A stretch of DNA of 64,000 nt from Leishmania donovani (taxonomy: Eukaryota > Euglenozoa > Kinetoplastea > Trypanosomatida > Trypanosomatidae), in contig NC_018252.1 of NCBI RefSeq assembly GCF_000227135.1, positions 821,854 to 885,853 on the forward strand, given 5' to 3'. Made by a program: the position numbers and the translations under genes. The notes beneath the pieces are model-generated. The model was not told where the DNA came from. It did not search any database and worked only from the letters and a program-made list of their open reading frames with translations. Shown here one piece after another: positions 29,088 to 39,109 of this stretch (the stretch's first letter is position 1; the number at the start of each line of letters is the position of its first letter).

Positions 29088-30257
29088 ATGTTCATGAAAC
29101 TCTTCAAGAAGAAGGACAAGAAGGACAAGGAGGATGATAAGAAGTCCGAGTCGACGCCTACCTTGGAGAACAAGCGTGTGGAAACCCCTGAGCCGCCGCA
29201 GGAGAAGCTGACCAAAGACGACTTCGAGACCCTCGACGTCCTCGGCAAGGGCTCCTTTGCCTATGTGGTGCTGTGCCGTCGCCTCTCGACGAACAAGTAC
29301 TACGCCATGAAGGTGATCAACAAGCAGGGCCTGCTGGACCACAAGCGAGTGCAGGACGTCTTTACGGAGCGCAACGTGCTGACTCGCCTGAACCACCCCT
29401 ACTTGCTGAAACTGTACTGGACCTTCCAGTCGGAGCACAAGCTGTTCTTCGTCATGGACTACATGCCTGGTGGTGACCTCGACAAGTACATGAACTCCGT
29501 CCCGAAGAAGCAGCTCGACCCGGCAACGGCGCAGCTGTACGGTGCCGAAATCCTCTTGGCCATTATGTGCCTGCACGAGCACAGTGTCATATATCGAGAT
29601 CTGAAGCCAGAGAACATTCTGCTGGATGGTGAGGGTCACTGCGCTCTTGCGGACTTCGGCCTGTCCAAGGATTTCCACAAGGACGGCCAGGACGTGTCCG
29701 ACAAGGACCTGCGCGCCAACTCGTTCGTCGGGTCGCCGTTCTACGTGGCGCCTGACGTGCTGCGCCAACGTGAGTACACCAATGCAGTGGACTTCTGGTC
29801 CTTCGGCATTCTGCTGTACCGCATGCTGTGCGGTCGCACTCCCTTCAATGGCCGCAGCATGACGGAGGTATTCGACAACATCTTGTACTCAGACCTCTCT
29901 TTCCCCAGTGGCGTGACGGTGTCGCCGGAAGCCAAAGACCTGATCAGCCGTTTGCTCATGAAGGACCCCAACCGTCGCATCAAGGGCCCTGAGGTGAAGC
30001 AGCACCCCTACTGGACGGGGATCAGCTTTGAGGAGGTGGCGCAGCGAAAGGTTGCCCCACCGCGGTGGACCCCACTGCCGTCGGTGGAGGAGATGCTGGC
30101 TGCGCGCAAAAATGTCAGCGCTGGCCCCTCGACCTCTTTGAAGAACCCGCACCAAGTCGTGAATACGCCGGCACAGAGCTCGCAGCTCAACGATGGCCAG
30201 CAGAGGCTGTTTGGCGGCTTCTCCTGCACGGCGGACAGCCACCTGAACAACAGCTGA
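29088..30257 (+). CDS. AGC-family serine/threonine protein kinase
   Basis: 389 aa. A Lys-rich N-terminus (residues 5-25) precedes the kinase domain, about 46-310. Seen: glycine loop LGKGSFAYVV (about 51), catalytic Lys75 (AMK), YRDLKPEN with Asp171, and DFG with Asp189. The activation segment NSFVGSPFYVAPDVL has APD in place of the usual APE. A C-terminal extension ends in LFGGFSC, an FxxF(S) hydrophobic motif typical of AGC kinases. No PH or C2 domain, so it is neither classical AKT nor PKC. From memory the sequence resembles trypanosome AEK1 (AGC essential kinase 1); this is unverified. Such kinases are activated by phosphorylation of the activation loop and hydrophobic motif. The start at 29088 excludes a UTR-like extension. 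Confidence 0.88.
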   Translation: MFMKLFKKKDKKDKEDDKKSESTPTLENKRVETPEPPQEKLTKDDFETLDVLGKGSFAYVVLCRRLSTNKYYAMKVINKQGLLDHKRVQDVFTERNVLTRLNHPYLLKLYWTFQSEHKLFFVMDYMPGGDLDKYMNSVPKKQLDPATAQLYGAEILLAIMCLHEHSVIYRDLKPENILLDGEGHCALADFGLSKDFHKDGQDVSDKDLRANSFVGSPFYVAPDVLRQREYTNAVDFWSFGILLYRMLCGRTPFNGRSMTEVFDNILYSDLSFPSGVTVSPEAKDLISRLLMKDPNRRIKGPEVKQHPYWTGISFEEVAQRKVAPPRWTPLPSVEEMLAARKNVSAGPSTSLKNPHQVVNTPAQSSQLNDGQQRLFGGFSCTADSHLNNS

Positions 30258-33237
30258 CGCGGCCAGAGCATGCGCGAACCTGCGAACGCGGGCTGCTGCG
30301 TCGCCAAAGGACGGGAGGGCACAGGAAAGGAATCCTTAAAACGGAAATACAACCGAAGACGCGTTTTCGTTTGTTTACGCTTTCGTTTCCGTCAACTTAG
30401 CGTTGGGTGGTGTCTCCCTTGCGTTTGGCGTGCGTGTGTTTGTCTTTCACACGCACGCCCCTCCCCCTCTCCCTCACTCCTTCGTTTTCTGCATGAAGAC
30501 AAGAAGAAGCCATGTACTCTAAAATCCAGGCAAGCACACAGAGACGCGCTCACACACACCCGCATACCCAGGACGATATCACACAAGCGGAATCGTTGTG
30601 CGCACGCACGGTGTGGAGGGTGGCGCCAAGTTGTCTTCGCATGTCTTCACATGCCTGAGCGCGCGTGTGCATGAGTGTGACGATACAGCCAACGACTGCC
30701 TGAATGGTCCACCCACGCCGGCGAAGATTTTCGCATAGACGCGCATACACAGCAGCGAATCGTTATCATGCGCACGAAGACTTGTGAAAGGGAGTGTTGG
30801 GCCATTCTTTATCCGTGCACCACCAGTCTCTCCCTCATACACGCGCGCTCCCTCCACTAAGCACACGTCCGACGTCAACGGCCACAACCCCCTCTCGCCT
30901 TCCTTCCCTTCCCTTTCCTTCCCTTCTCTCCCTCCCTCTCCCTCTCCCTCTCTGTGTGGGCGCGTGTGCGTGTGTTTGCTTAGATTATTATCTCTTCACC
31001 TTTTCTCCCTTTTGCTCGCTCTACACCTGCCGCCGTCGTCATCTTGCTGTTTTGCTTACACGTGCCCATGCCCTTCCGGATCTCTTACTCGCTGCTATCG
31101 GCACACTTCTCGTTGCAGCGTGGCCCGCGTGTGTCTCTCTGTGCGTCGGTCTTCCCATGTATGAGTGCCACCGCTGAAATGTGATCTCTCTCTTTCTGTG
31201 GCTGCGCCCGGTGCGGACGCAGCCAATATGTGCGTAGCACACCGCCCCTCTCTCGCTCTTTCCTCACCGGCGGGGGCACTACGAGAGAGAGAGGTACGCG
31301 ATCGTGCGATGCTGGCTGGTGCCCCTCTACTTTTTGATGTTTTCGTCTTCTCTTGTGGATCTACCAAACCCCTTCTTCCCCCGGTTCCCTCCGTTTCCTT
31401 GTGCTTCCCATCTACCCACCCGCCTTCCATACGCCGCCAAAGTCTTGTTGTGAGTTGTTCGTTTTCTGTTCTGTTTTTCTTTGTTCGGCATTCTTGAACT
31501 GGCTCCTCGTGTTCTTCCCTGCCCTTCCTCTCCGCCATTCGCACACATGCACACCCCTCCTCTCACCATCTCCACCTCCTAGTTGTCCTTTTCACCGCAT
31601 CCATCGGCGTGGAGTTGTGTAGGGGCGAGCAGGTTCACGTGCGCTGTTTTATGTGTATGTGACTGTGTCTGGGTTCGAGCCTTGGAAACAGCTCTCTCGC
31701 CAAGGCTCGTCGGACTACCGCGTCTGTTTGCCTATCAACCTCACTTACTCTCTTTTCGTCTTGCCTTTCTTTTCTTCATTCACTGCCGCTAGCAGTGTCA
31801 TTCCCCCCTCCCCCCGCTTCGTCTCCTGCTGAGTCGTGCCTCCCCTTGCTCACACTGTACACTTGCGTACTCAGCAATACCGCCATGCGTGTCGCTGGGT
31901 GTGACATCCGCCCGTATACATATATATATTTGGGGCTCGACTGCCTTGCCACAGACATGTGTGCGTGTGTCTCGGGTGGACAGGCCCACAAGGCGGCATG
32001 TGGGTGGACAGAGGAGGTACGCGACCGGATGCGATGCGCGTGCGGGTGCCGCAACGGCTGCACACCCGAATCGCAAGCGAAGGTCTTTCTCCCACACTCG
32101 TTTCGTGCGACTGCCCTCTTCTTTTGGCTTGCTTGATTTCGTTTTTTTTTTGCCTCTTTGGGTTTGCAGTTCTTTTTTGAACTGAACGAACATGGACGAC
32201 TGTGTGCTCTCAGGGTGTGTGAGAGTGTTGTGGTCTCCGTGCCTTTGGCTCTTGAGTGAGAGGAGAATGTGCATCAGCGTGCTTGTCTGTCTCTGCGCGT
32301 GTGTGACACCCGCGCCCCGCCGCGTTTATAGCGTGTGTAGATACTTGAGTGTTTGTCCGTTTTTCTCTTCTTTGGCGTGCGCGTGTGTTTGAGGCCTTTG
32401 CCTGTGCAGGCGGGCGCCTGCGTTGTAAGGAGGAGAGAGAGATCATGCGACTCGGTTTCTCTTTTAGAAGAGTTTTCCTCGAGATCGAGAGCGGGTTATG
32501 AAGCGCGTTGTCATGTGTGCACGGCTCTTTGGGTGTTCACATGCGCCTTTCTGTTCGCGTAGGCATGCAAATATGCATATATGTGTTTGCGTGTGTGTAT
32601 GTGGAGGACAGAGGCGAAACAGCTCTCGAATGCAGCGCGCGTCGACAGCCACCCGCCCAGACGGGCACCCGTACACACTGGTTCCACCCGCCTTATCGAG
32701 GGTCGCACAGCTTTGTCTAAAGGACAGCCGCTTTCCATCTTTCAACGGGGAGCCGCCTCTCAAGAGGGTCTGGGTTGCCACGGAGTCGGTGACGGTGTCC
32801 CATCTCTTGCACCTTCTCGGCTACCTTTCCACTCATGTTGTTGTGCATGTTAGCCCCGTGTGCTTTCGATGCCCGCCTCCTTCTCCCTTGTTTTCTTAAT
32901 ACTAACGTGTCCTTGAACCGCTGTTCTCCTTTATTGTCTCGCACACACACACTAACATGCGCACCCTCTCACCTCCCTCGCGGACGGCCCATACCAACAC
33001 AAACCCACACGCGCACGCACACATGCAGACAGACAGACGCTGAGGCGGCGGAAGCGGAAGCAACGGTGCTTCTGCCTCACACTTGTTGAGGGACTTTGAG
33101 TGGGCCGTGGTGCACAGATACAAAGTGCCTCCCAAGCTGTCGGCGTCCAAGACGTCGCCCGGCAGGCTCTAAGAGGCACACACACACACACACACGCACA
33201 CGCAATTCTCGCGTAGAATCGTCACTGCAAATCGCGG
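30258..33237. other. Intergenic region, 3.0 kb, no supported gene
   Basis: The largest gene-free stretch of the window. It holds a long polypyrimidine block (30898-30954), a short TA run at 31919-31930, a T9 run near 32142, several CA/GT microsatellites (32578-32600, 33181-33202) and GACA repeats near 33025. Every reading frame is short and of UTR composition. It probably contains a long 3' UTR of the kinase and the 5' flank of the next gene, possibly with an unseen non-coding RNA. Confidence 0.5.
30898..30954 (+). repeat. Polypyrimidine tract (CCTTCC/CTCCCT)n
   Basis: About 57 nt of almost uninterrupted C and T built from CCTTCC-like and CCTCTC-like units. Length exceeds a normal splice tract. 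No ORF begins downstream nearby, so its role is unclear. Confidence 0.85.
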
Positions 33238-34332
33238 ATGACGTCTAACCGCGATGCCAAGCGTCACGGCTTCCGCTATGGTGCTCCTGCAGCCGTCGTT
33301 GATCCGCTGCTATCGTTTCTCTTTGATCTGCGGCGGATGGAAGACACCGTCCTATCCACTCTCGATCACATCGGAGTCCGGCGGCGCGACCTGCCTCGTC
33401 CTTTCGGGGGTGGCTCATCCGCGTCCCCACCGGAAGTACCGGCCACAGCGGACGACGATGCGGCAGTATTTTCCGAAGCGCCGTCGCTGCGGATGCCAGC
33501 GTCCGACCCTATTGACGCCTATGCCTACGAGATCGCTGCAAACAGCTCTGATGCGCACGATGTGAGCGTAGTGGGCGTGATACACCAACTACTGAGCTGG
33601 CTAGACTCCAACTCGTCTTCCTCTCAGTTGTCTTCACCTCCATCGCAGCAGCTCCTGACGATTTTTGCGGCGGCTGTTGGAGCAGGGGCAGATGTCTTCT
33701 TGCGCGACGCGGCCACACTCGAAGATACCCACGTTGAACGCACCTTCAAGAGGCCGAAGCCTGACAAGAGCGTGGCATCACCGACATTCGATGGGGAGAC
33801 CCTTGCGTGCGGCGATGACAGCACGGCGCGCCTTGTTGGTACTCTCACCGCCGGCGATATCCACGCGGCGGTTCAGGAGTGGCGCGGGTACGAGAGACTT
33901 CTCAAAAGCAGTGTGGCGGAGATGAAGACAACATTGGCGGCCGTGACCGCGGCGCGGCCGAATAGCTCATACAGCTGTCATGCGAAGTGGATCGAGCGTA
34001 CGCGAAGCGATGGAAAGTCGACGTTCGTGGTTCCAGCCAGTGCTGTACTCAAGAGGAACTATGAGGAGTTGATCAGCCTCAACGACGCGCTGGCGACCTG
34101 CCAGGCTGCGGTGCACGCCGCTTACGTTGCACTAGAGGACAATCTGGACGTGCTGTTGGAGGAAGCACAGACGGTAGACCGACAGGAGCGGCTCTTTCAG
34201 CATCACGTATCAGTGGCGCGCCGCGAGTGCGCTGCGTTGCATGAGCTACGCAGGCGCATCAAGCAAGTCCGCAAAACTCTGGAGAGGTGTGCCCACGGCC
34301 AGCGAGGTAGGCCGAAAGTGCAGCCTCGCTAG
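33238..34332 (+). CDS. Hypothetical protein with C-terminal coiled coil
   Basis: 364 aa, not recognised. The N-terminal region (about 15-45) is hydrophobic-helical (VVDPLLSFLFDLRRMEDTVLSTL). Then come acidic and Ser-rich linkers, including a serine run near residues 122-135 with SQLSSPPSQQ. The C-terminal 150 residues are helical with heptad-like spacing (LKSSVAEMKTTLAAV, YVALEDNLDVLLEEAQTV, LHELRRRIKQVRKTLE), suggesting a coiled coil, and the tail is basic. No catalytic motif, TM segment or signal peptide. It could be a cytoskeletal, kinetochore or basal-body component; nothing in the sequence decides this. Confidence 0.7.
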   Translation: MTSNRDAKRHGFRYGAPAAVVDPLLSFLFDLRRMEDTVLSTLDHIGVRRRDLPRPFGGGSSASPPEVPATADDDAAVFSEAPSLRMPASDPIDAYAYEIAANSSDAHDVSVVGVIHQLLSWLDSNSSSSQLSSPPSQQLLTIFAAAVGAGADVFLRDAATLEDTHVERTFKRPKPDKSVASPTFDGETLACGDDSTARLVGTLTAGDIHAAVQEWRGYERLLKSSVAEMKTTLAAVTAARPNSSYSCHAKWIERTRSDGKSTFVVPASAVLKRNYEELISLNDALATCQAAVHAAYVALEDNLDVLLEEAQTVDRQERLFQHHVSVARRECAALHELRRRIKQVRKTLERCAHGQRGRPKVQPR

Positions 34333-34559
34333 AGAGTAAAAAGTGCCCACGTGCACCTGCATGTGTGTGGGTTCTCTGGCGGCTTCTGGCCACCGCGAAA
34401 GAGGCGCTGTGTGTTCTGCGTGGAGAGGCGGAGATAGGAGGAGGGCCAGGGGGCAATGCCTGTCTTTGTCAGAGGAATTCTCTTCGCCTCTCCCTTGGAG
34501 GCCATCCAGCTTCCTCTGCTGCCGCGCGCACCTGTCCACACGCGTGCACTCTCCCCCAT

Positions 34560-34936
34560 TCTCTCTTCCATTTTCCCCACCTCAGCGCTGTCCCAGAGGC
34601 TGACAACGCGGCTGCCGCAGATTTGATGCACCCAAGCAGTAGCGTCCGCACACGTAATGAACCACGCTCGGCGCAGGCTGACGGCGACTGACAGGGCTTC
34701 GTGTGCAGCGGCTTCACGGAAAATCGAAAATGTGGCTCAACTCGGGCACCCTTGTTCCTCTCGCTCTCTCCCCCCTTTCCCCCTCACTAACGGCGGAGGG
34801 GGGAGGGACCCACGCCTCCGTGCGCCATGCCGCAGGGCTCTGTGCACCCACTCCCTCTCCCCACTCGGTGCGTGGCGAAGCCGGGCAGCCCCTCCCCTCC
34901 CCTATGCCGGCCAATGCACAGCCCCTTCTCGTGGTG
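34560..34936 (+). repeat. Left copy of 377-bp direct duplication
   Basis: Matches 35036-35412 at an offset of 476 with one visible difference (TATGCC against TATTCC, near 34904). Includes the 5' part of a SIDER2-like repeat and about 200 bp of unique flank. It ends exactly at an N gap. Confidence 0.9.
34769..34936 (+). mobile_element. SIDER2-like repeat, 5' part only (cut by gap)
   Basis: Begins with the TCCCCCCTTTCCCCC end variant shared with the 35245 and 47401 copies and stops at the N gap. Confidence 0.6.
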
Positions 34937-35035
34937 NNNNNNNNNNNNNNNNNNNNNNNNNNNNNNNNNNNNNNNNNNNNNNNNNNNNNNNNNNNNNNNN
35001 NNNNNNNNNNNNNNNNNNNNNNNNNNNNNNNNNNN
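34937..35035. other. Assembly gap (99 N)
   Basis: Run of N with the same sequence on both sides, suggesting an unresolved overlap or tandem duplication. Confidence 1.
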
Positions 35036-35412
35036 TCTCTCTTCCATTTTCCCCACCTCAGCGCTGTCCCAGAGGCTGACAACGCGGCTGCCGCAGATTT
35101 GATGCACCCAAGCAGTAGCGTCCGCACACGTAATGAACCACGCTCGGCGCAGGCTGACGGCGACTGACAGGGCTTCGTGTGCAGCGGCTTCACGGAAAAT
35201 CGAAAATGTGGCTCAACTCGGGCACCCTTGTTCCTCTCGCTCTCTCCCCCCTTTCCCCCTCACTAACGGCGGAGGGGGGAGGGACCCACGCCTCCGTGCG
35301 CCATGCCGCAGGGCTCTGTGCACCCACTCCCTCTCCCCACTCGGTGCGTGGCGAAGCCGGGCAGCCCCTCCCCTCCCCTATTCCGGCCAATGCACAGCCC
35401 CTTCTCGTGGTG
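35036..35412 (+). repeat. Right copy of 377-bp direct duplication
   Basis: Second occurrence of 34560-34936; begins immediately after the gap. Confidence 0.9.
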
Positions 35413-35874
35413 AGAGGGCCAAGCGCCTGCGACGTTGGGGAGTCGGAGAGACTCAGCGCCACTCACGTCGGCGGTCCGACGGTGGACGGCGTTGCACCGG
35501 AGCGACCTGCAGCACTGCACACGCGTGTGCCATCCATATGATGGGCAGAGTGTGCCGACGTGGCTGGGACGTATCCCACCCGGCCCTCGCTGCTTAGTGG
35601 TGCGGGGCGGCTCAGGCGCCCCACAGCCCCTTCTCGTGGTGAGAGGGCCAAGCGCCTGCGACGTTGGGGAGTCGGAGAGACTCAGCGCCACTCACGTCGG
35701 CNNNNNNNNNNNNNNNNNNNNNNNNNNNNNNNNNNNNNNNNNNNNNNNNNNNNNNNNNNNNNNNNNNNGCTCCGCACCGCGCGATGCGAGTGGGAGGGGC
35801 CCTGTGGCAGACCCGGGGGGTGCAGTGTTGACCTCGCGTTGCACAGCAGCGAAACGGACACGTTGGCGAATCTC
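35245..35874 (+). mobile_element. SIDER2-like repeat, sense copy with internal re-duplication and gap
   Basis: Start variant TCCCCCCTTTCCCCC and end variant GGACACGTTGGCGAATCTC match the complete copy at 47401-48030. After GGCGCCCCA the sequence jumps back: 35622-35701 repeats 35393-35472. An N gap follows, then the normal 3' part. The jump looks like a misjoin rather than a biological rearrangement. Confidence 0.65.
35702..35768. other. Assembly gap (67 N)
   Basis: Run of N inside the SIDER2-like repeat, directly after an 80-bp re-duplicated segment. Confidence 1.
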
Positions 35875-36085
35875 CTTCTCCTTTTATACTTTCTCCCTTT
35901 TCCGTTCTCCGCGACATCGCCACCAGAGCGGCTATCGCCGGCACACGCGCACTTGCCACTGTGACTTACACTCAGCCACACTCACAGTCATCCGACTTCA
36001 CACCTTCCTCTCGGTTGCAGCGGCTAGTCATTCTGAATCCTGTTTCTCTGCCCCGTGTCTGTAAGTGGGCGCGCCGTGATCAGCT

Positions 36086-37807
36086 ATGGGCCGTACGAAT
36101 GCGAAGAAGCAGGAGGCGCGAGAGGAGCGCCTCAGCAAGCTTCCTCAGTCAGATCGATTGGCGAAGATCGCCCTCATCAAGAAGAAGGGGGGGCGCGTAC
36201 TCGATGCGGCTGAAAAGCATGCACTGAAGATGTCGTCGGCGCATGGCGAGATTTTGCGCCTATGGGAGAAGCTGCGCACGATCGAGGAGCGCACGGAGGA
36301 GCAAGCTGCCATGCCTTCCAGCAAGAAGACCGCATATGCGCACAAGTACCCCATGGTGGACAAGCTCATGCATCTCATCGAGCCCAAGTTCGCGAACCTC
36401 GTGCGTACACCGAGCGTGAGCCGTGTGGTGCAGTCAATGATCAAGTACGGCTCGGCGGAGCAGGTCAACAGGCTCTTGAAGTGGGTCTCGAAAGACTTTT
36501 CCACCTACGCGACGGACGCCTACGCGCATTTCGTGGTTTGCGCGTTGGTACGCCACGCTCCACACGAGGCCTACAGTAAGTTAATGACGCACGTGATACC
36601 GTCCGTGCCACAGCTTGTAGCGCACAAGTTCGGTATCGAGGTGCTCCACTCTGTATACAGCAGTCGGTGGTGCAGCCCTGCGGACCGCAGCCTCCTCTTG
36701 TTAGCTGTGTTTAAAGACAACGTGGCAGTGATGAAGCGGTGGCCGGGGTACCCGGAGGTGGAGGCGGTCTTGAAGCAGAACCCGTCACTTCAGCGTCGCC
36801 TTCTCAGTCGCCTTTTTGACCTCAGCGACAAACTGGTGTCACAGAAGGAGGCGATTGGGTACCCGTTTGTGCAGCGGCTCGTTGGCACCTACGTAAGGTG
36901 CGGCACGCGTGATGAGGTGAGCGAGCTGTGCGACACGCTGCGTCCACACATTACCGCTATTTCGGTCACCCGGGAAGGCGCCCCTCTTGCCTCCCTCGCC
37001 TTCTCCTTGACAGAGCCAAAGAAGCGCAAGGAAGTGCTTCACAGCTTCAACGCTCAGCTGGGGGAGCTCTGCACCAGCAAGTACGCAGCACCGGTCATCG
37101 CTCGCCTGTTTGATCTCCTGTACGACGCGCAGATGCTGAGGAAATACGTTGCGAGCGACCTAGCGGAGCACATTGGGCAGGTAGTCAACAGCCCTTATGG
37201 CTACCAAATCCTTATGCACCTGCTCACCCCTCACGAGGAGCGCAAGTGGAGGTTCTTGCTTCCCAACTGGCAGGAGCACAACCTCTTCTCTATGGAGAAT
37301 AAGGAGTGGAACCACCACACGTGGCTCACGCCAACATTTGTGCCCGAGACTGTAGAGATTTGCAGCAAGCCTGCTGCCACGTCCCACCTCGCAGCGCTGC
37401 CGATGCTCGTCAAGGCATTTCTGCGGTATGTCACCGACGAAGCCAACAGCGCCAAGCTGAACCGCCACCACGCGGCACTCATTGCACGCGAAGTTCTGCA
37501 CGTGGTACAGCACGAGCCACTCTACAAGGCCGCCATTCAGCTTTCCGCGGATGAGGAGCAGGCGTTGTCCAAGCTGGCTCCCGCACATGGCAAGCGAGAG
37601 CGTGAGGACGCAGCGGGGGAAGTGGAGAAGTATGCCGCGGCCCCGGAAAAATGCCCCAAACGTGAACACGGCAGCCAGAAAGCCGCAGCGCTCACCCCAG
37701 CCGACAAGAGGAAGAAGACAAAGGTGCCGACGGCCACCTCAGCAGCCGCCCCACTGGGGGGCAGGCGGGTCAAGACGGTTGCAAAGGAGAGGGTCAAGAA
37801 GATTTAG
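36086..37807 (+). CDS. PUM3/Puf6-type pumilio-repeat protein with CPL-like region
   Basis: 573 aa. The basic N-terminus is followed by HGEILRLWEKLRT, then pumilio-like helical repeats beginning near residue 90: YPMVDKLMHLIEPKFANLVRTPSVSRVVQSMIKYG and later LVAHKFGIEVLHSVY. The order and divergence match the PUM3/Puf6 (Penguin) family rather than classical cytoplasmic PUFs. A region with VNSPYGYQILMHLLTPHE near 370 corresponds to the CPL domain. The C-terminus is Lys/Arg-rich with several nuclear-localisation-like clusters (KRKKTK). Family members are nucleolar RNA-binding proteins needed for 60S ribosome assembly; in trypanosomes the nearest names would be PUF7 or PUF8, not decided here. Start ATG 36086 gives an immediately basic N-terminus. 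Confidence 0.75.
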   Translation: MGRTNAKKQEAREERLSKLPQSDRLAKIALIKKKGGRVLDAAEKHALKMSSAHGEILRLWEKLRTIEERTEEQAAMPSSKKTAYAHKYPMVDKLMHLIEPKFANLVRTPSVSRVVQSMIKYGSAEQVNRLLKWVSKDFSTYATDAYAHFVVCALVRHAPHEAYSKLMTHVIPSVPQLVAHKFGIEVLHSVYSSRWCSPADRSLLLLAVFKDNVAVMKRWPGYPEVEAVLKQNPSLQRRLLSRLFDLSDKLVSQKEAIGYPFVQRLVGTYVRCGTRDEVSELCDTLRPHITAISVTREGAPLASLAFSLTEPKKRKEVLHSFNAQLGELCTSKYAAPVIARLFDLLYDAQMLRKYVASDLAEHIGQVVNSPYGYQILMHLLTPHEERKWRFLLPNWQEHNLFSMENKEWNHHTWLTPTFVPETVEICSKPAATSHLAALPMLVKAFLRYVTDEANSAKLNRHHAALIAREVLHVVQHEPLYKAAIQLSADEEQALSKLAPAHGKREREDAAGEVEKYAAAPEKCPKREHGSQKAAALTPADKRKKTKVPTATSAAAPLGGRRVKTVAKERVKKI

Positions 37808-39109
37808 GCCTACGCCACATCAGTGGCGGTGCGCGTCCCTGTGAGTGCGTTGGTTTGTGCACGCATCGGAGGGTTGCATCAGCTTTAATGTGGCTAATGA
37901 AGTGGATGTGCGCCATCGCGAGTGCGTGTCTCCTGGGGGTAGAAGAGGGTGGCTGCATGGGAGGCCGCCCTCCTCCTCTCTCTCTCTGACATGTGCGGAG
38001 CGCGAAGGTGCCCTTGTCCCTTGGTACAGTGGTGTGCGTTGTGCAAGGAAGGAGGTGGAGGCTACTGCGGCGGCGGTAGTCACTGAAGGAGAAGGAGCGC
38101 TTCTCCGCTCGTCCGTCGTTTTTCCTTGCCCTCCCCTCCGACGTGCGCGGCAGCTCACTCGCTGATGCGCACCCACGAGCGAGCCTGCCGAGTAACGCGT
38201 TGCTGTTGTTTATTAAATCTCTGGTGGTCATCGTTCTCGGATCCCCTAAGCCGAATTTCGACGCAAGAGCGAAATAAAGGCCGCCAAAGTTCGAACAGCC
38301 ACCGCGAGGCTGAGAGGTGTAAGAGAGGAGGCACCCGCCAATCATTGGGCTTGAGGAGACTACACCCACTCGAAGACATGCATGCATGCACGGGTGCAAC
38401 GAAGACAAGTGGTTTCGAATACGTATCTCTTTCCTGCAACGAGGGGTAGTCGACACGTGTGTGTGTACATGCAGCTGCTCTATGCGCGCAGAGGCAGCGC
38501 TCTCCCACGCGACATAGTCTCACGCATTAGGGGGAGGGGAGATTGCGCTTGTTTTTATGTTTCCATGCAAGCACACTCGCAAGGCTCTGAAAGGGGAGTG
38601 CCATTCGGCTCCTTGTCTGCTCCACTTGCTGTCTGGCTGCGTCACCTATCCATAGTTAGGGGAAGGGAAAGGGGAGAAGACACTTCTTCGTGTCACGTCG
38701 ACAAGCACGGTGGGCGGACCTCTTCTCCCATTGTACTTCAACCTACCGACGTCTGCTGCGATCCGCCTCCACTTCCTCTGCCGCACTTACTGCTCGTGGT
38801 GGTGTGGTCGTCTTCTCGCCCATGCCCACCGTCAAGCGGCGCTATACAATCGATATCGTGGTGAGTGGTCATCTCTCTCCCTCTCCCTACTCTCCTTGTC
38901 ATTAGACTACAAGGTCTTTGTCTCCCCTTCTCTTTTAGATTCGGCGCATCAGCAACAACGAGCGCCTTCCTTTCCGCCAAAACCGCCACAGGCGCCAGCC
39001 TACGTAGTTACTGCGGTGCATAGACTTCAGGGTCGAGCTGCACTACGCGCACACAGGGCTGTATGCTGTTGTCTTTTGCTTGCGCGCAGCTGCGGACGGC
39101 CTTCTCTAC
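37808..39109. other. Intergenic region
   Basis: No supported gene. CT-rich tracts at 37973-37988 and 38874-38900. The last part (39060-39089) carries a plausible splice acceptor for the adenylate kinase. Confidence 0.5.
39066..39089 (+). promoter_or_regulatory. Putative trans-splice acceptor of adenylate kinase gene
   Basis: TGTTGTCTTTTGCTTGCGCGCAG with the AG at 39088-39089, 20 nt before ATG 39110. The position excludes the non-ATG upstream extension as the protein start. Confidence 0.5.

Larger units (their letters stand above)
34333..36085. other. Intergenic region with duplicated block, SIDER2-like copies and two gaps
   Basis: Contains a partial SIDER2-like copy (34769-34936), gap 34937-35035, a second occurrence of the same flanking sequence, a second SIDER2-like copy (35245-35874) with an internal 80-bp re-duplication, and gap 35702-35768. 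Layout is likely distorted by assembly. Sequence from 35875 to 36085 is a normal 5' flank. Confidence 0.6.

Noticed and set aside
31795..32136. Cys-rich 113-codon frame in the 3 kb gene-free region
   Set aside because: Overlaps TA and GT repeats, no recognisable pattern, and codon third positions are not GC-biased.
39080..39109. Upstream extension of adenylate kinase from a TTG
   Set aside because: Not an ATG, and it lies before the likely splice acceptor at 39088-39089.
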